Shown one piece after another: positions 9,701 to 17,426 of a stretch of DNA of 64,000 nt. A program made the translations under genes and the position numbers. The notes below the pieces were generated by a model. That model saw nothing but the letters and a program-made list of their open reading frames with translations. It had not been told where the DNA came from and did not search any database. Origin of the DNA: SB11 sp964584305 (lineage in GTDB: Bacteria; Bacteroidota; Bacteroidia; UBA8524); contig CAZOZL010000006.1 in the NCBI GenBank assembly GCA_964584305.1, forward strand, positions 98,229 to 162,228, written 5' to 3'. Within the stretch, counting starts at the first letter, position 1, and each line of letters begins with the position of its first letter.

Positions 9701-10886
9701 TATTATCAGCATTTACTGCCCCCCCAGGGTTAAGCCAGTTTTTATTAAAAGGGTCTGCCTCTGCCAAATCCATAAATGCCAAAATATCACGAGTATTATC
9801 AAAAATACCTGTGCGGTTGGTTACCCATACTTGCACATTTGTGATAAGAACGGGCGAGCTTATAAATGGTGAGGTGCTGCACCATTCGTCGTAATTATCA
9901 GCAAAGTACTGGCTAAGGAAATAGTGGCGGTTTACATCGTAGTTATCTGCCTGTATATCAAACTCGGTTACTTGTGCACCGCCTGTTACTTCAGTTTCAG
10001 TAGTTTGCCCCCGTTGTTGGGTAAATATGGTGCTTACCATTAGCCTACCAAACTGCAACTGTACCAGTGCCCCAAAAAGGCTTTGCCCCCCCTGAATGAG
10101 ACTACTATTAAGCGGTAAACTTACATTACCCAATTGTACATTTTTAACAATATCGTCCTCTTTGCCTTGCCAGTTAAGGTTTATTTGGTTGTCAAAATCA
10201 AAAGTGGCTTCGGTATCGTATCGCCAAGTAGTTTTAAATCTATCGCCAATAGAGCCTGTTAGATTAAACTGTATTTTTTGGCGAAAATCAAACTGCCCGT
10301 TGCGTTGCTGGCGAACTGTAAATGCAGGGTTTCTTACTTCATTAAAATTCCACCCGAAAATAATTTCGGCAGAACCTTGAGGGCGTAAATCTACTAAGCC
10401 ACCACCAAATAATTTATCTAATACTTTTGGACCTAAATTGAGTTTTGGAATAATGCTATTGCCCTTAACAAAGTTTTGTGCTTTAGAACGTTGCCTAAAA
10501 TAAGACTGATTCTCTTGCCTGCGCCTTTGCTCTAAATACTCTTTCATAGTTTTAGATTCGGGCAGGCGATAATCTTCGCCACCAACAGTTTGTTTTTCTA
10601 TATAGTTGCCTGTGGCGGTATCATATACCACCACTTTTTTTATGTTTGCAGGGTCTTTAAGGTCTAATGGATTTTTCTTTTTCTTTTTAAAGTTCTTATT
10701 GTCTTCGATGGGAAATTTTAACTTTAAAGAATCTTGTGTGGGAGTATCCGCAGCAAATATATAGGGGTACTTACTTGCATAAGTTTCTACCTCCATAGGG
10801 TTGCCCATAGCAAAAGCAGAGTTTGCAAGTAAAGGCAATACTATACCCCATAGCACAAATAAAATTACATTTTTTGGTAAGCCCAT
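3708..10886 (-). CDS. sprA: T9SS outer-membrane translocon / gliding protein SprA
   Basis: 2,392 residues, matching the roughly 2,400-residue SprA family. SprA forms the very large outer-membrane beta-barrel through which T9SS cargo crosses; the family is also needed for gliding in motile relatives. A signal peptide (about residues 1-26, hydrophobic core VILFVLWGIVLPLLANSAFA) is present. The body alternates beta-rich segments with aromatic ends and long periplasmic or surface loops, ending in an amphipathic strand (SLRYTLQ). A Lys/Glu-rich low-complexity insert with seven or more Lys in a row (RKKKKKKKREASG, encoded near 5070-5150) marks one loop. ruvA lies directly upstream, a gene order I recall from other Bacteroidota. 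A T9SS cargo protein is encoded at 21057-22049. Gliding cannot be inferred from SprA alone. Confidence 0.96.
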   Translation of the reverse strand: MGLPKNVILFVLWGIVLPLLANSAFAMGNPMEVETYASKYPYIFAADTPTQDSLKLKFPIEDNKNFKKKKKNPLDLKDPANIKKVVVYDTATGNYIEKQTVGGEDYRLPESKTMKEYLEQRRRQENQSYFRQRSKAQNFVKGNSIIPKLNLGPKVLDKLFGGGLVDLRPQGSAEIIFGWNFNEVRNPAFTVRQQRNGQFDFRQKIQFNLTGSIGDRFKTTWRYDTEATFDFDNQINLNWQGKEDDIVKNVQLGNVSLPLNSSLIQGGQSLFGALVQLQFGRLMVSTIFTQQRGQTTETEVTGGAQVTEFDIQADNYDVNRHYFLSQYFADNYDEWCSTSPFISSPVLITNVQVWVTNRTGIFDNTRDILAFMDLAEADPFNKNWLNPGGAVNADNSSNTLYQTFQFQDDVRQSNKAVKFLRDQGYDPIQDFQLLNNARQLNTNEFTLNPRLGYISLNQALNNDEILAVAYEYVLNGRVFKVGEFTREVSSIDPNQPSALFLKMLKGATITTTLPIWNLMMKNIYSLGSFSVQKDQFKLNVIYADDPTGADLNYIPAKDEPNFIGIPLISVLNLDKINSQGEPTPDGVFDFIEGLTINTSNGRIIFPVREPFGSFLRSKFNDPRNADYYAYDALYDSTKWLAQQEVLKNKFFLRGSYQGSSNSEISLNGINIPQGSVRVTANGTLLNEGTDYIVDYTIGRVKILNSGILNSGAVIKVTSENNNLFSIQQKTLVGGRFDYKVDKDFIIGGTIMHLYERPITPKVNIGEEPLLNTVVGIDGSIRRESRGLTRLLDRLPFISTKEPSNIQFSFEGAKLFPQNPKTIGERGTAFIDDFEASETPFDLRLGTGWFLASTPEGQPDLFPETQNTADELGFGYNRARLAWYSLDPIFFRNQQSSSPPTPPNLINNPTALSNHYTREVLQSEVFQNRQVQQGIPQNLPTFDLAYYPNQRGQYNYTVDGLNTDGELKDPKQSWGGIMRRINQNDFEAANIDYLEIWVMDPFITGPNGTIQDGQFNANNTTGGALYLNLGSVSEDVLRDTRKSFENGLPTPATVDPLVDVTAWAQVPNAPALNNAFDANPDARRAQDVGLDGFNDENERIHHKKYLDSIATTFGTASAAYQNALNDPSADNYLFHSSGNFDAQGAGTLKRYQQINGQEGNSQLATVQPDGYPITRTNFPDDEDINRDFSLNITEQYYQYKIDLTPTSLVVGQNYVTDSASVSVKLEDGTFENIVWYQLRIPVNSWSKRIGGISDFRSIRFARLFVKGFDQPVVLRFAQMQLVRADWRRYTKPLSVAVPSVPGAPGDPTAFSVSTVNIEENGTRVPINYVLPPGFFRELNVTTPNNVQQNEQSLSVRVCNLQDGDARGVFKTTRFDFRNYKRIRMFMHAEGETKGLRNGDLKAFIRMGTDLENNYYEYELPLLVTPDNSREENQVWPTENELNVLLEDFYLAKQLRSNAGASLVDEFVYDLGDGKRITLKGLPDMSNVRVIMLGVKNPLKQDNPATDDGLPKCGEIWFNELRVVEFNNQGGEAATARLVTKLADIGTFSISGNYQSIGWGGIDKKLNDRNLNEIMLYDIQTSLELGKFFPAKWGLTIPFFLQRGEQFIRPKYNPLNPDILLETTVKAAQSEEERQKILTAAEDYTSRRSFNFSNIRKNRTGGGKPRLWDIENFNFSYSFQEVFKRNQRISANLQRTWRGSGQYTFATGAKNIQPFKKIVKPKKWLRLVRDFNFTPYPQSLSVRADVNRYYSRLINRNNDDPFTIVPILYDKNFTMNRVYDLRWDLTKSLKIDYQATSNARIDEPIGKIDRNEDPTKIDTIRNNFINLGRTTNYTQITNVTYTLPLNKIPLLDWVTASARYSANYGWVTAPPAIRSLGNTIQNSQNLSYTGQFNMLNLYNKIPALRKINQNRNRPKPRRQKQEEEEDDGKGNKRKKKKKKKREASGFGITLAKTVMMVKNASFTVTQTNGTTLPGFRHTPLYLGNDVDRNAPGWDFVFGAQDPNIRYRLAREGFLTTDTLQNTFFAQTSRQDFSASATLEPFKDFRVELRFVRNHTQNTQSVFRFDETEQGFRDFGFQETGSFQIGVSTLRTALRGKEVSSNEKTFQQFLNNRFVVAQRISAEDPRSVGAAQSGFPNGYTDKNQGVLISSFLSAYTGTNAQDQSLGLFPRIPFPSIRINYNGLSRIKQIKKIASSITLSSFYSATYNMPQYKTILSSSDSINPLDDNFDPQYEIRSVTINESFNPLIRIDINFVNNFTTNVEYKSTRNIALSLANYTLIETRNSEFIIGIGYRGKEIYLPFKIRGRKPYLKNDLNIRFDFSIRDVVTITRNVQNLQSNPTQGQRILSIKPQIDYMLNEKLNLRFFYDRRVSTPATSNAFPTAITQGGLSLRYTLQ

Positions 10887-10983
10887 TAAAATTAAAATCC
10901 TTACTACGCCAACGTAGTAAATCGTCTGTTTTCTTTAAAAAAGTAAAAAATTTCGCAATAGGCTATTTTTTTTGAGGGTACAA

Positions 10984-11577
10984 CTATAGGCTTTTTAAAG
11001 CAATTTTAATAATTTCTTCTACCTGTATTTCATTTTTTGATGAGTCCATCACCTTTTTCACCATTTTCTCTATTGCGGCTCGGTTAAAACCTAACATTAA
11101 TAATGCGCTTACGGCTTCTTGCCTTGCAGCTAATGTGCCAGAGTCTGGCGCTGATAAACTGGTATCTATCCCTGCCTTTTTCACTTTATCTTGTAATTCT
11201 AACACTAAACGTTGCGCTGTTTTTGGTCCTATCCCTTTCACCGCTTTAAGTAACGTGATGTCTCCCGTTATTATTGCATGGTTAAGATCGTTTGGAGATA
11301 AAGACGATAATATCATGCGTGCCGTTGATGGACCTACCCCGTTTACTGATATAAGGTTACGAAAAAGTAACCGCTCATCCTCACTATAAAAGCCAAAAAG
11401 TGTATGGCTATCTTCTTTTATAGAGAGATGGGTGTAGATGCTGGTACTTTGCTGGTCTTTTATCTTCTCAAAAGTATATAATGATATTTGAACTTCGTAG
11501 CCAATACCTCCTGCGGTTTCTAAAATAACTTGGGTAGGGTTTATATGTACTACTTTGCCCTTTATAAAAGCAATCAT
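10984..11577 (-). CDS. ruvA: Holliday junction branch migration protein RuvA
   Basis: 197 residues, normal for RuvA. It binds four-way DNA junctions as a tetramer and recruits the RuvB motor for branch migration. The N-terminal OB-fold begins MIAFIKGKVVHINPTQVILE. Two helix-hairpin-helix motifs follow (NLISVNGVGPSTARMI and LLKAVKGIGPKTAQRL). The C-terminal three-helix RuvB-contacting domain covers about residues 150-197 (AVSALLMLGFNRAAIEKMV). sprA begins 97 bases downstream on the same strand, so the two may be co-transcribed. ruvB and ruvC are not in the window. Confidence 0.96.
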   Translation of the reverse strand: MIAFIKGKVVHINPTQVILETAGGIGYEVQISLYTFEKIKDQQSTSIYTHLSIKEDSHTLFGFYSEDERLLFRNLISVNGVGPSTARMILSSLSPNDLNHAIITGDITLLKAVKGIGPKTAQRLVLELQDKVKKAGIDTSLSAPDSGTLAARQEAVSALLMLGFNRAAIEKMVKKVMDSSKNEIQVEEIIKIALKSL

Positions 11578-11625
11578 GCTGTTTTGTGTTTAAACATCAA
11601 AGTAAACGAAAATTTATGTTAGCAG

Positions 11626-12321
11626 CTATATTGTAGCTACCGAAATTTTTAATAGGTTGGTAAATAGTGCTACACCATCACGGTTTGATAAGGCTTCATC
11701 GGCGGCTCTTTCTGGGTGTGGCATCATCCCAAAAACGTTTCTGCCCACATTGGTTACTCCCGCAATGTTTTCTATTGCACCATTGGGGTTGGCGGCGGGT
11801 GTGGTAGTGCCGTTTTCATCGCAATATGTAAATAGTATTTGGTTATTGTTTTTTAGTTGTTTTAATGTTTCTGCATCAGCATAGTAGTTACCCTCGCCAT
11901 GTGCAATAGGTATTTTTAGTGCTTTGGTTTTGCTTAAATTTTGGGTTAAAAGCGTATCTCCTTCAGGTTTAATATAAACATTTTTGCAGATGTATTTGCG
12001 GCTGTTGTTGTGCAATAATGCCCCTGGGAGTAAGCCACTTTCGCACAGTATTTGGAAACCATTGCAAATGCCCATTACATAGCCGCCCTTATTTGCAAAG
12101 GCTATTACACTACTCATTATTGGTGATAATTTGGCTATGGCACCGCTACGCAAATAATCTCCATACGAGAAACCACCAGGTAAAAATACCATATCGCAGT
12201 TTTGCAAATCAGTATCTTTGTGCCAAAGCTCTACAACCTCTTGTTTAGTAGTGTTTCGCAGCACCTCTACAAGGTCTTGGTCGCAATTGGAACCTGGGAA
12301 TATTATAACGCCAAACTTCAT
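11626..12321 (-). CDS. purQ: Phosphoribosylformylglycinamidine synthase glutaminase subunit PurQ
   Basis: 231 residues, a class I glutamine amidotransferase that supplies ammonia to PurL in the fourth step of purine synthesis. The nucleophile Cys86 lies in GICNGFQIL, the N-terminal PGSNCDQD block is typical of PurQ, and the C-terminal HPERAADE holds the catalytic His and Glu. It is a stand-alone subunit, matching the short stand-alone PurL at 47473-49686. The third subunit PurS expected for such a system is not in this window. The gene ends 48 bases before ruvA on the same strand. Confidence 0.96.
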   Translation of the reverse strand: MKFGVIIFPGSNCDQDLVEVLRNTTKQEVVELWHKDTDLQNCDMVFLPGGFSYGDYLRSGAIAKLSPIMSSVIAFANKGGYVMGICNGFQILCESGLLPGALLHNNSRKYICKNVYIKPEGDTLLTQNLSKTKALKIPIAHGEGNYYADAETLKQLKNNNQILFTYCDENGTTTPAANPNGAIENIAGVTNVGRNVFGMMPHPERAADEALSNRDGVALFTNLLKISVATI

Positions 12322-12617
12322 ATTGCAAAGGTAGTGCTTTGCATTAAAATTATTTAATTTCTAATGATAACACCAAACAAAAAGTAAAGTAGTAGGGCTA
12401 CGGGTGTATAAAGACGGGGGATTTGACCGCCTGTTCGGGCGAGGCGACTTGAATATCACTTTCATTATACCCCACCCAATAAAGATACCGTGCCGTTCGG
12501 CGGGTTTCCTTCGTCAGTATTGTACAAGTATTACTGCCGCACAGGCAGATGAGTTCCGATAGCTATCAGGATAGGACAGACAGTATGGCTATAAAGGCTA
12601 AACCTGTTCCTAATTTT
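12322..12617. other. Intergenic region between carbonic anhydrase and purQ
   Basis: 296 bases with no coding signal. It is richer in G and C than its flanks in patches (for example 12425-12445 and 12488-12510) and holds the perfect 10-bp palindrome GATAGCTATC (12558-12567) inside a near-palindrome. This looks like a degraded palindromic repeat rather than a gene. No clear intrinsic terminator was seen. Confidence 0.4.
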
Positions 12618-13259
12618 TTACTTTTCATCAAAGCTATCAAAACGATAAATAGGGTCTATTTCATCGTTAGGTTTTATAGTTATTAAATTTTGCAAAAGCC
12701 CGTCGTTTAAGTGATATACCCAACCGTGTAAATAAGGGTATCCTTTTTCTTTCCGTGCTTTTTGAACGATAGATGTTTTTGATAGGTTATGAACTTGCTC
12801 AATTATATTAACCTCTACTAACCTATTCCATTTTACTTCTTCGTTTTCTAAAGCATCAATTTCATCCCTGTGCAGGCGATAGACATCTTTTATATTTCTC
12901 ACCCATTTATTCAGTAGCCCAAGGTGTTTATTTCCTAATGCTGCTTTTATGCCTCTACAACCATAATGACCACAAACAATAATATGCTTAACCTTTAACA
13001 CCTCAGTAGCATATTGCAAATCGCTTAAAAGATTCATATCTGTATTTACCACCATATTGGCAATATTACGATGTACAAATATTTGCCCCGAGCGGGTGTT
13101 GGTTATTTCATTGGCAGGTACTTGGCTATCCGAACATTCTATCCAAAAAAAATCAGGATGTTGCTCTTCGCTTAATTTATAAAAATGTTTAGCAGCAGCA
13201 CCAGTTCTTTCAGCTACCCATGCTTTGTTTTGGAGAAAAACTTTATCTATTAAATCCAT
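12618..13259 (-). CDS. can: Beta-class carbonic anhydrase (Can-like), partner of SulP
   Basis: 213 residues. It interconverts CO2 and bicarbonate in the cytoplasm. The zinc ligands are visible as Cys42 and Asp44 (ECSDSQVP) and His98 and Cys101 (GHYGCRG), the same residue numbers I recall for E. coli Can, supporting a type II (Asp-gated) enzyme. The gene starts seven bases after the SulP transporter stop, so the two are almost certainly one transcript. This gene pair is a known arrangement for bicarbonate uptake. A second, distinct beta-carbonic anhydrase is encoded 2.5 kb away (15773-16402). Confidence 0.94.
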   Translation of the reverse strand: MDLIDKVFLQNKAWVAERTGAAAKHFYKLSEEQHPDFFWIECSDSQVPANEITNTRSGQIFVHRNIANMVVNTDMNLLSDLQYATEVLKVKHIIVCGHYGCRGIKAALGNKHLGLLNKWVRNIKDVYRLHRDEIDALENEEVKWNRLVEVNIIEQVHNLSKTSIVQKARKEKGYPYLHGWVYHLNDGLLQNLITIKPNDEIDPIYRFDSFDEK

Positions 13260-13266
13260 TACTTTT

Positions 13267-14808
13267 TTATTTTTTATTTTTCAAATGCTCTAAACTTCCC
13301 TCCAGCTCAACATTAATGTTTTTGTGTGCAGTAGTGCCTATAAAATCTTCAAGCAGCTCAATAATATCAGGGTCTATAAATCCTGCTTTCGAGGTGTCAA
13401 TTATCAACTCACAATTATATGGAATAATTGAAAGACAATCTTTTACCTCTTTAATATTTAAAAAAGTTACATTATGCTTAAAGCGTAATAGGTAGTTGTC
13501 TCCGTGAGTAGTTAACGAAACCGTTTTTTGCTTATTTGAACGAATAGTAAAAAACAACCCAATCATTATACCTACTATAATACCCGACAGCAAATCAGTA
13601 AACAAAATAGCAATAATGGTAACCAAAAAAGGAATTAGTTGAGTGCGCCCTTTTTTAGCCACCGACTTGAAAATATTTGGTGAGGTAAGTTTAAATCCAA
13701 CAAAAAATAAAATACCAGCCAAAGCAGCTAAGGGAATTAAGTTGAGCCAAGGGGCTATAAAAATTACACAAACCAAAAGTAAAATACCGTGTAAAACTGT
13801 TGAGGTTTTGGTTCTGCCTCCAGCACTTAAGTTGGCGGAACTACGCACAATAACAGCGGTTACAGGTAAGCCTCCAAATAAAGCCGAGACCATATTGCCT
13901 AACCCTTGCGCCTTTAATTCAGTATCCTTATTGGTGATGTGTTTTTCTGGGTCTATTTTATCCATTGCCTCAACACTAAGTAATGACTCGAGGCTGGCAA
14001 TTAAAGCTACGGTAATGCCAATTTGCCATACCGAAAAATTGCCTATGGCTGAAAAATCAGGAAACATAAGGTTATCAGCAAAGGCATTAAAAGAGCCCGT
14101 GATGGGGATTTTTGCCAAATGATTACCTTCTAAAGCGAAGGAAGTACTTAATTGAGGAAACCAAAACGAGTTTATTAGTATAGAAGCAACTACCGCCACT
14201 AAAGGACCAGGTATAATTTGAAACAACAAACGACTTTTTAGCGGTTTTAATTCCCAAATAGCCATAATGGCAATGGTGATAAGGGTAATAATAGCTGCTG
14301 CTGGACGGAAAGTACGAATTGCAAACCAAATGGTACTAAAGGTATTACTACCGTCAGATTGTTCAAAGGTTATATCGCCCTCATAGTCGGCATCATAGCC
14401 TAAAGCGTGAGGTATTTGTTTCAAAATAAGAATAATACCAATAGCTGCCAACATTCCTTTTATCACAGAAGAAGGCACGTAGTTGCCGATAATACCCGCC
14501 TTAGAAAAGCCTAAAATTAATTGAAACATCCCTGCAATAAGCACCGCCACTAAAAAAATATCGTAAGCTCCTAATTTTTCTATTGATACTACCACCACAG
14601 CCGTTAAGCCCGCCGCAGGTCCACTAACACTGAGGTTAGAATTGCTCACAATACCCACAACAATACCCCCTACAATACCAGCAATTATGCCTGACATAAG
14701 GGGTGCATTTGATGCTAACGCAATACCCATACAAAGGGGTAAAGCAACTAAAAAAACTACTAAAGAGGCGGGTATATCTGTTTTTAAATGTTTTGTCCAA
14801 TTAGCCAT
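13267..14808 (-). CDS. SulP/SLC26-family anion transporter (probable bicarbonate or sulfate transporter)
   Basis: 513 residues, an inner-membrane protein with about 12-14 hydrophobic segments between residues 10 and 425. The first helices carry the SulP-type patterns LVVFLVALPLCMGIALASNA and NLSVSGPAAGLTAVVV. The C-terminal 80 residues (about 432-513) resemble a compact STAS domain, with the strand LRFKHNVTFLN and the segment ELIIDTSKAGFIDPD. SulP proteins carry sulfate, bicarbonate or related anions; the adjoining carbonic anhydrase, seven bases downstream, argues for bicarbonate. Substrate identity is inference. No other gene lies in the 263 bases upstream, so the unit likely has its own promoter there. 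Confidence 0.9.
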   Translation of the reverse strand: MANWTKHLKTDIPASLVVFLVALPLCMGIALASNAPLMSGIIAGIVGGIVVGIVSNSNLSVSGPAAGLTAVVVVSIEKLGAYDIFLVAVLIAGMFQLILGFSKAGIIGNYVPSSVIKGMLAAIGIILILKQIPHALGYDADYEGDITFEQSDGSNTFSTIWFAIRTFRPAAAIITLITIAIMAIWELKPLKSRLLFQIIPGPLVAVVASILINSFWFPQLSTSFALEGNHLAKIPITGSFNAFADNLMFPDFSAIGNFSVWQIGITVALIASLESLLSVEAMDKIDPEKHITNKDTELKAQGLGNMVSALFGGLPVTAVIVRSSANLSAGGRTKTSTVLHGILLLVCVIFIAPWLNLIPLAALAGILFFVGFKLTSPNIFKSVAKKGRTQLIPFLVTIIAILFTDLLSGIIVGIMIGLFFTIRSNKQKTVSLTTHGDNYLLRFKHNVTFLNIKEVKDCLSIIPYNCELIIDTSKAGFIDPDIIELLEDFIGTTAHKNINVELEGSLEHLKNKK

Positions 14809-15071
14809 TAAAAGAGAAGTATAGGGTTATTGCAAAATATAATAAAAACATTGGAAAACGAGAAACATTTTTAGATTATAGAGCATATTTTGATAAACAC
14901 TTGTTAGCACAAATTATACCAATAACCCTTGTAGCCAATAATATTAAGTGGCTTGAGTAGAAAATATCCTACAATATGTTTAATTGGGGTAAGCTCACTC
15001 TACATTTACTTTTATCCCTTGCCCCATCTGTTTTTGTTAAATTAAATAACCAAATGATAGCGAATGCCCGT

Positions 15072-15776
15072 TTAAAAGGGCGAAGATGCAGTAAGGAGGG
15101 CTTCCTTTTTTCTAAAATCAGGGTTGAAAATTAAAGCAAATTGCAAATAGTTTTTGCTAAAGTTGCTTACTTGTTGCTGTAACATCCCCGCCTGAACGCT
15201 GGCTGTTTTGTGAAACTGATACCCTAATGCACTATATATTCTATTACGGTCAAAAAAGGTTTTTTTATCGTTTACAAAAATTTCATTGTACAGTCCTAAA
15301 AAAAATGCTCCTTTTTCAATTTTTGGTTTATTAAGCGGGATAAACAGCATTAAACGATACCGAAATCTATTTAGGTATTTATCATTTACCCAGCGTTGCT
15401 CTACTCGGTAGCGGTGTTCAAATTTTACTCTGCCAATATTGTTTATTAGTATAAACTGCTGCCAAACCCGATGTTCTTCTGACTCGGGATTGGTTTGCTT
15501 ACTGCCAAACTGATGCCCAGCAATGTAAGCATAGCCCGCCGTTACGAATGCGTTTTTTGAAAAATGATAATTAAGACCTGTTCGCAACAGCAACTGCTCA
15601 ATATTGTTTGGGGCAATGGTGTGGTTTCTATACTGCGTTTCAGTATGAATACTAAATTTATCACTCACTTTATTCGCCCCAAAATACATCATCCAGTTTC
15701 CTGTTTCTTCTTGTTGTGCAAAAAGGAAAACAGGAAAAAGAAACCCTATCCATAAAAAAGAGAACGCCTTTTTCAC
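15072..15776 (-). CDS. DUF2490 family outer-membrane protein
   Basis: 234 residues with a signal peptide (hydrophobic core SFLWIGFLFPVFLFAQ, residues 5-20). The mature part matches the DUF2490 pattern: alternating strands with aromatic residues, starting with a TGNWMMYFG strand and including TETQYRNH, RTGLNYHF and EHRYRVEQRW, ending in a beta-rich C-terminus. It is probably a small outer-membrane beta-barrel; its biochemical role is unknown. Its ATG overlaps the stop of the carbonic anhydrase gene by four bases, so the two are translationally coupled. That context suggests a link to anion or CO2 handling at the envelope, but this is only inference. Confidence 0.75.
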   Translation of the reverse strand: MKKAFSFLWIGFLFPVFLFAQQEETGNWMMYFGANKVSDKFSIHTETQYRNHTIAPNNIEQLLLRTGLNYHFSKNAFVTAGYAYIAGHQFGSKQTNPESEEHRVWQQFILINNIGRVKFEHRYRVEQRWVNDKYLNRFRYRLMLFIPLNKPKIEKGAFFLGLYNEIFVNDKKTFFDRNRIYSALGYQFHKTASVQAGMLQQQVSNFSKNYLQFALIFNPDFRKKEALLTASSPF

Positions 15777-16402
15777 AACTCAAAAAACGTTACTTTGCCA
15801 GTAAATACATCATACATACCGCCAATAATTTTTAAAACCTCACTGTTTTCTGCCCGTTTTGCTGTAACAGCACTTTCTTTTTTTATTTCTGCTATTACAT
15901 TGTGTACATTATTTACGGCTACATTATTCACAAATGGTAGGTTAGAGCCTGTACGGTTTTCCGTTGTTTCTGTTTCACCATCTATAGCGGGCTTTATTTT
16001 TTTTAATAATGCGGTAAGGTTGCCCATTTCTACATTATTACAAGCCCCAGTAATAGCACCACACCCCGTATGCCCTAATACTAATAATACTTTTGTTTTA
16101 ACCACTTCAACAGCATACTCTATACTGCCCAAAACATCTTCGTTAGAGATATTGCCTGCAACACGTATGCTAAAAACATCGCCCAAACCTTGGTCAAAAA
16201 TTAACTCGGATGATATTCTTGAGTCCATACAGCTTAATACAGTAGCAAAGGGGGCTTGCCCTTCTGCCGTTTGTATTACTTGCTCTTGCAAGTTGCGGTT
16301 GGTTCTTAGGTTGTTTACAAAGTTTGCGTTTCCATTTTTTAGTAATTGAAGGGCATCATTTGGAGATAATTTATTTTGACTCTCTTTTGTTTGGGTGTAC
16401 AT
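15773..16402 (-). CDS. Beta-class carbonic anhydrase, partner of bestrophin-like channel
   Basis: 209 residues. Zinc ligands are Cys58 and Asp60 (SCMDSRISSE, with the dyad Arg62) and His111 and Cys114 (GHTGCGAITG). It belongs to a different beta-CA clade from the gene at 12618-13259: it has the MDSR and GHTGCGA motifs rather than SDSQ and GHYGC. No signal peptide is seen, so it is taken as cytoplasmic. It starts 12 bases after the bestrophin-like gene and overlaps the DUF2490 gene by four bases, so channel, enzyme and outer-membrane protein form one operon. Confidence 0.94.
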   Translation of the reverse strand: MYTQTKESQNKLSPNDALQLLKNGNANFVNNLRTNRNLQEQVIQTAEGQAPFATVLSCMDSRISSELIFDQGLGDVFSIRVAGNISNEDVLGSIEYAVEVVKTKVLLVLGHTGCGAITGACNNVEMGNLTALLKKIKPAIDGETETTENRTGSNLPFVNNVAVNNVHNVIAEIKKESAVTAKRAENSEVLKIIGGMYDVFTGKVTFFEL

Positions 16403-16414
16403 AATTTATTGTTT

Positions 16415-17308
16415 TTATGATGAATAGAATGTTTCAGGTTTTAATGGTTGGGGAATATCTTTATCTTTTATCAATTCTCTTATATTTATCTCTATGTTTC
16501 GGGCTATTGTGGTCATAGCCGTATCAGTAGGCGTATTATTAAAAGGGTCTTGCATATGTGTTGCTGTTCTTTCTAATAAAAAAAAAGCAGCTGAAATAAA
16601 AAGCAATAGCGGTATCTCAAAATATATATCTACGTTTACCAACGCTATTGCGAGGGTTACTATAAATAGATAAATGATAAAGTGGAGGAATAGGCGGTAG
16701 GTTACTGGAAAAACGGTGTTCTTTATTCTTTCAGCCCTGCCCATTGAGGCAACAAAGCGCACTAAGGTATTGTCTAATTGTATTTGCGAAAAAAGTTCTA
16801 ACTGGTTGTTTTGTTTAAGCTGTGCTATATCTCTACCGTGTTGTTGTACTATGGCTAAGGGGGTATTGGTGTGCTTTGCCACGCTGGCAAAATCTTCATC
16901 TGTAAGTAAGTGTTCTAAGTCCTCTGTTGTATCTTTTTCTCGTAGTGATTGCCCAAACGAGTAGCACCACGCTATTTGCCTATAGGCTAATTTTTTTATG
17001 GCACTATCATTTCCTTGAGCAACTAATGTTTGTAGTTGGATTATAAAACTGCGAGAATCATTTACTATGCTGCCCCAAATTTTGCGGGCTTCCCACCATC
17101 TATCATAAGACTGGTTTAGCTTGAACGAGAGTAGTATTGAGATTGCAGTGCCTATAAATGCAGGCACAGTTAATGGCATTATGGGTATAATATCCTTGAG
17201 ACTGTGCGTAAAATAATATACGAGTAACACTATTAAAAGAACATAAATCATTTCCCGTTTTATCTTACGTGCAATATATTCTATGGGTATTTTTTTTTCT
17301 AATAGCAT
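16415..17308 (-). CDS. Bestrophin/YneE-family anion channel
   Basis: 297 residues. The N-terminal half has two or three membrane segments and the bestrophin-type stretch SFKLNQSYDRWWEARKIWGS (about residues 61-80). Another hydrophobic pair lies at about 205-250 (FLHFIIYLFIVTLAIALVNV). Bestrophins form pentameric anion channels; several eukaryotic members pass bicarbonate. The gene leads an operon with a beta-carbonic anhydrase and DUF2490. A TACCTTTG -7 box (17331-17338) lies 23 bases upstream, and a 17-base palindrome lies between this gene and a divergent TetR gene, so repression by that regulator is plausible. Channel selectivity is not visible in the sequence. Confidence 0.88.
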   Translation of the reverse strand: MLLEKKIPIEYIARKIKREMIYVLLIVLLVYYFTHSLKDIIPIMPLTVPAFIGTAISILLSFKLNQSYDRWWEARKIWGSIVNDSRSFIIQLQTLVAQGNDSAIKKLAYRQIAWCYSFGQSLREKDTTEDLEHLLTDEDFASVAKHTNTPLAIVQQHGRDIAQLKQNNQLELFSQIQLDNTLVRFVASMGRAERIKNTVFPVTYRLFLHFIIYLFIVTLAIALVNVDIYFEIPLLLFISAAFFLLERTATHMQDPFNNTPTDTAMTTIARNIEINIRELIKDKDIPQPLKPETFYSS

Positions 17309-17330
17309 CCGTTCTTCTTCAAGATTTGGG

Positions 17331-17338
17331 CAAAGGTA
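17331..17338 (-). promoter_or_regulatory. Bacteroidota -7 promoter box for the bestrophin operon
   Basis: Minus-strand TACCTTTG is a full match to TAnnTTTG. It is 22 bases from the ATG at 17308, giving a leader of about 15 bases. A TTG at 17354-17356 (minus) is about 15 bases upstream, shorter than the usual 19-base spacing, so the -33 element is weak. Confidence 0.55.
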
Positions 17339-17353
17339 CTAAAACTGGCTTAA

Positions 17354-17370
17354 CAATAGTAATACTATTG
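17354..17370. promoter_or_regulatory. Palindromic operator candidate between bestrophin operon and tetR
   Basis: CAATAGTAATACTATTG has two perfect 8-base arms around a single central A. It lies in the 118-bp divergent region and overlaps the place of the -33 element for the bestrophin promoter. A weaker related half-site pair (TAGTATTATT ... ATTATTACTA) lies at 17385-17409, over the tetR promoter. TetR proteins typically bind such 15-20 bp palindromes, which makes the neighbouring regulator the natural candidate. Confidence 0.5.
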
Positions 17371-17407
17371 CTAAATAAAGTTTTAGTATTATTAACAATA
17401 TTATTAC

Positions 17408-17415
17408 TACGTTTG
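17408..17415 (+). promoter_or_regulatory. Bacteroidota -7 promoter box for the TetR gene
   Basis: TACGTTTG fits TAnnTTTG and ends 11 bases before the ATG, implying a transcript with almost no leader. The imperfect inverted repeat just upstream (17385-17409) overlaps it, consistent with autoregulation. Confidence 0.4.
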
Positions 17416-17426
17416 TAAAAGGAAAT

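Noticed and set aside
15795..16349. 184-codon plus-strand open frame
   Set aside because: Exactly antisense to the carbonic anhydrase gene, whose zinc-site motifs are intact; an open shadow frame.
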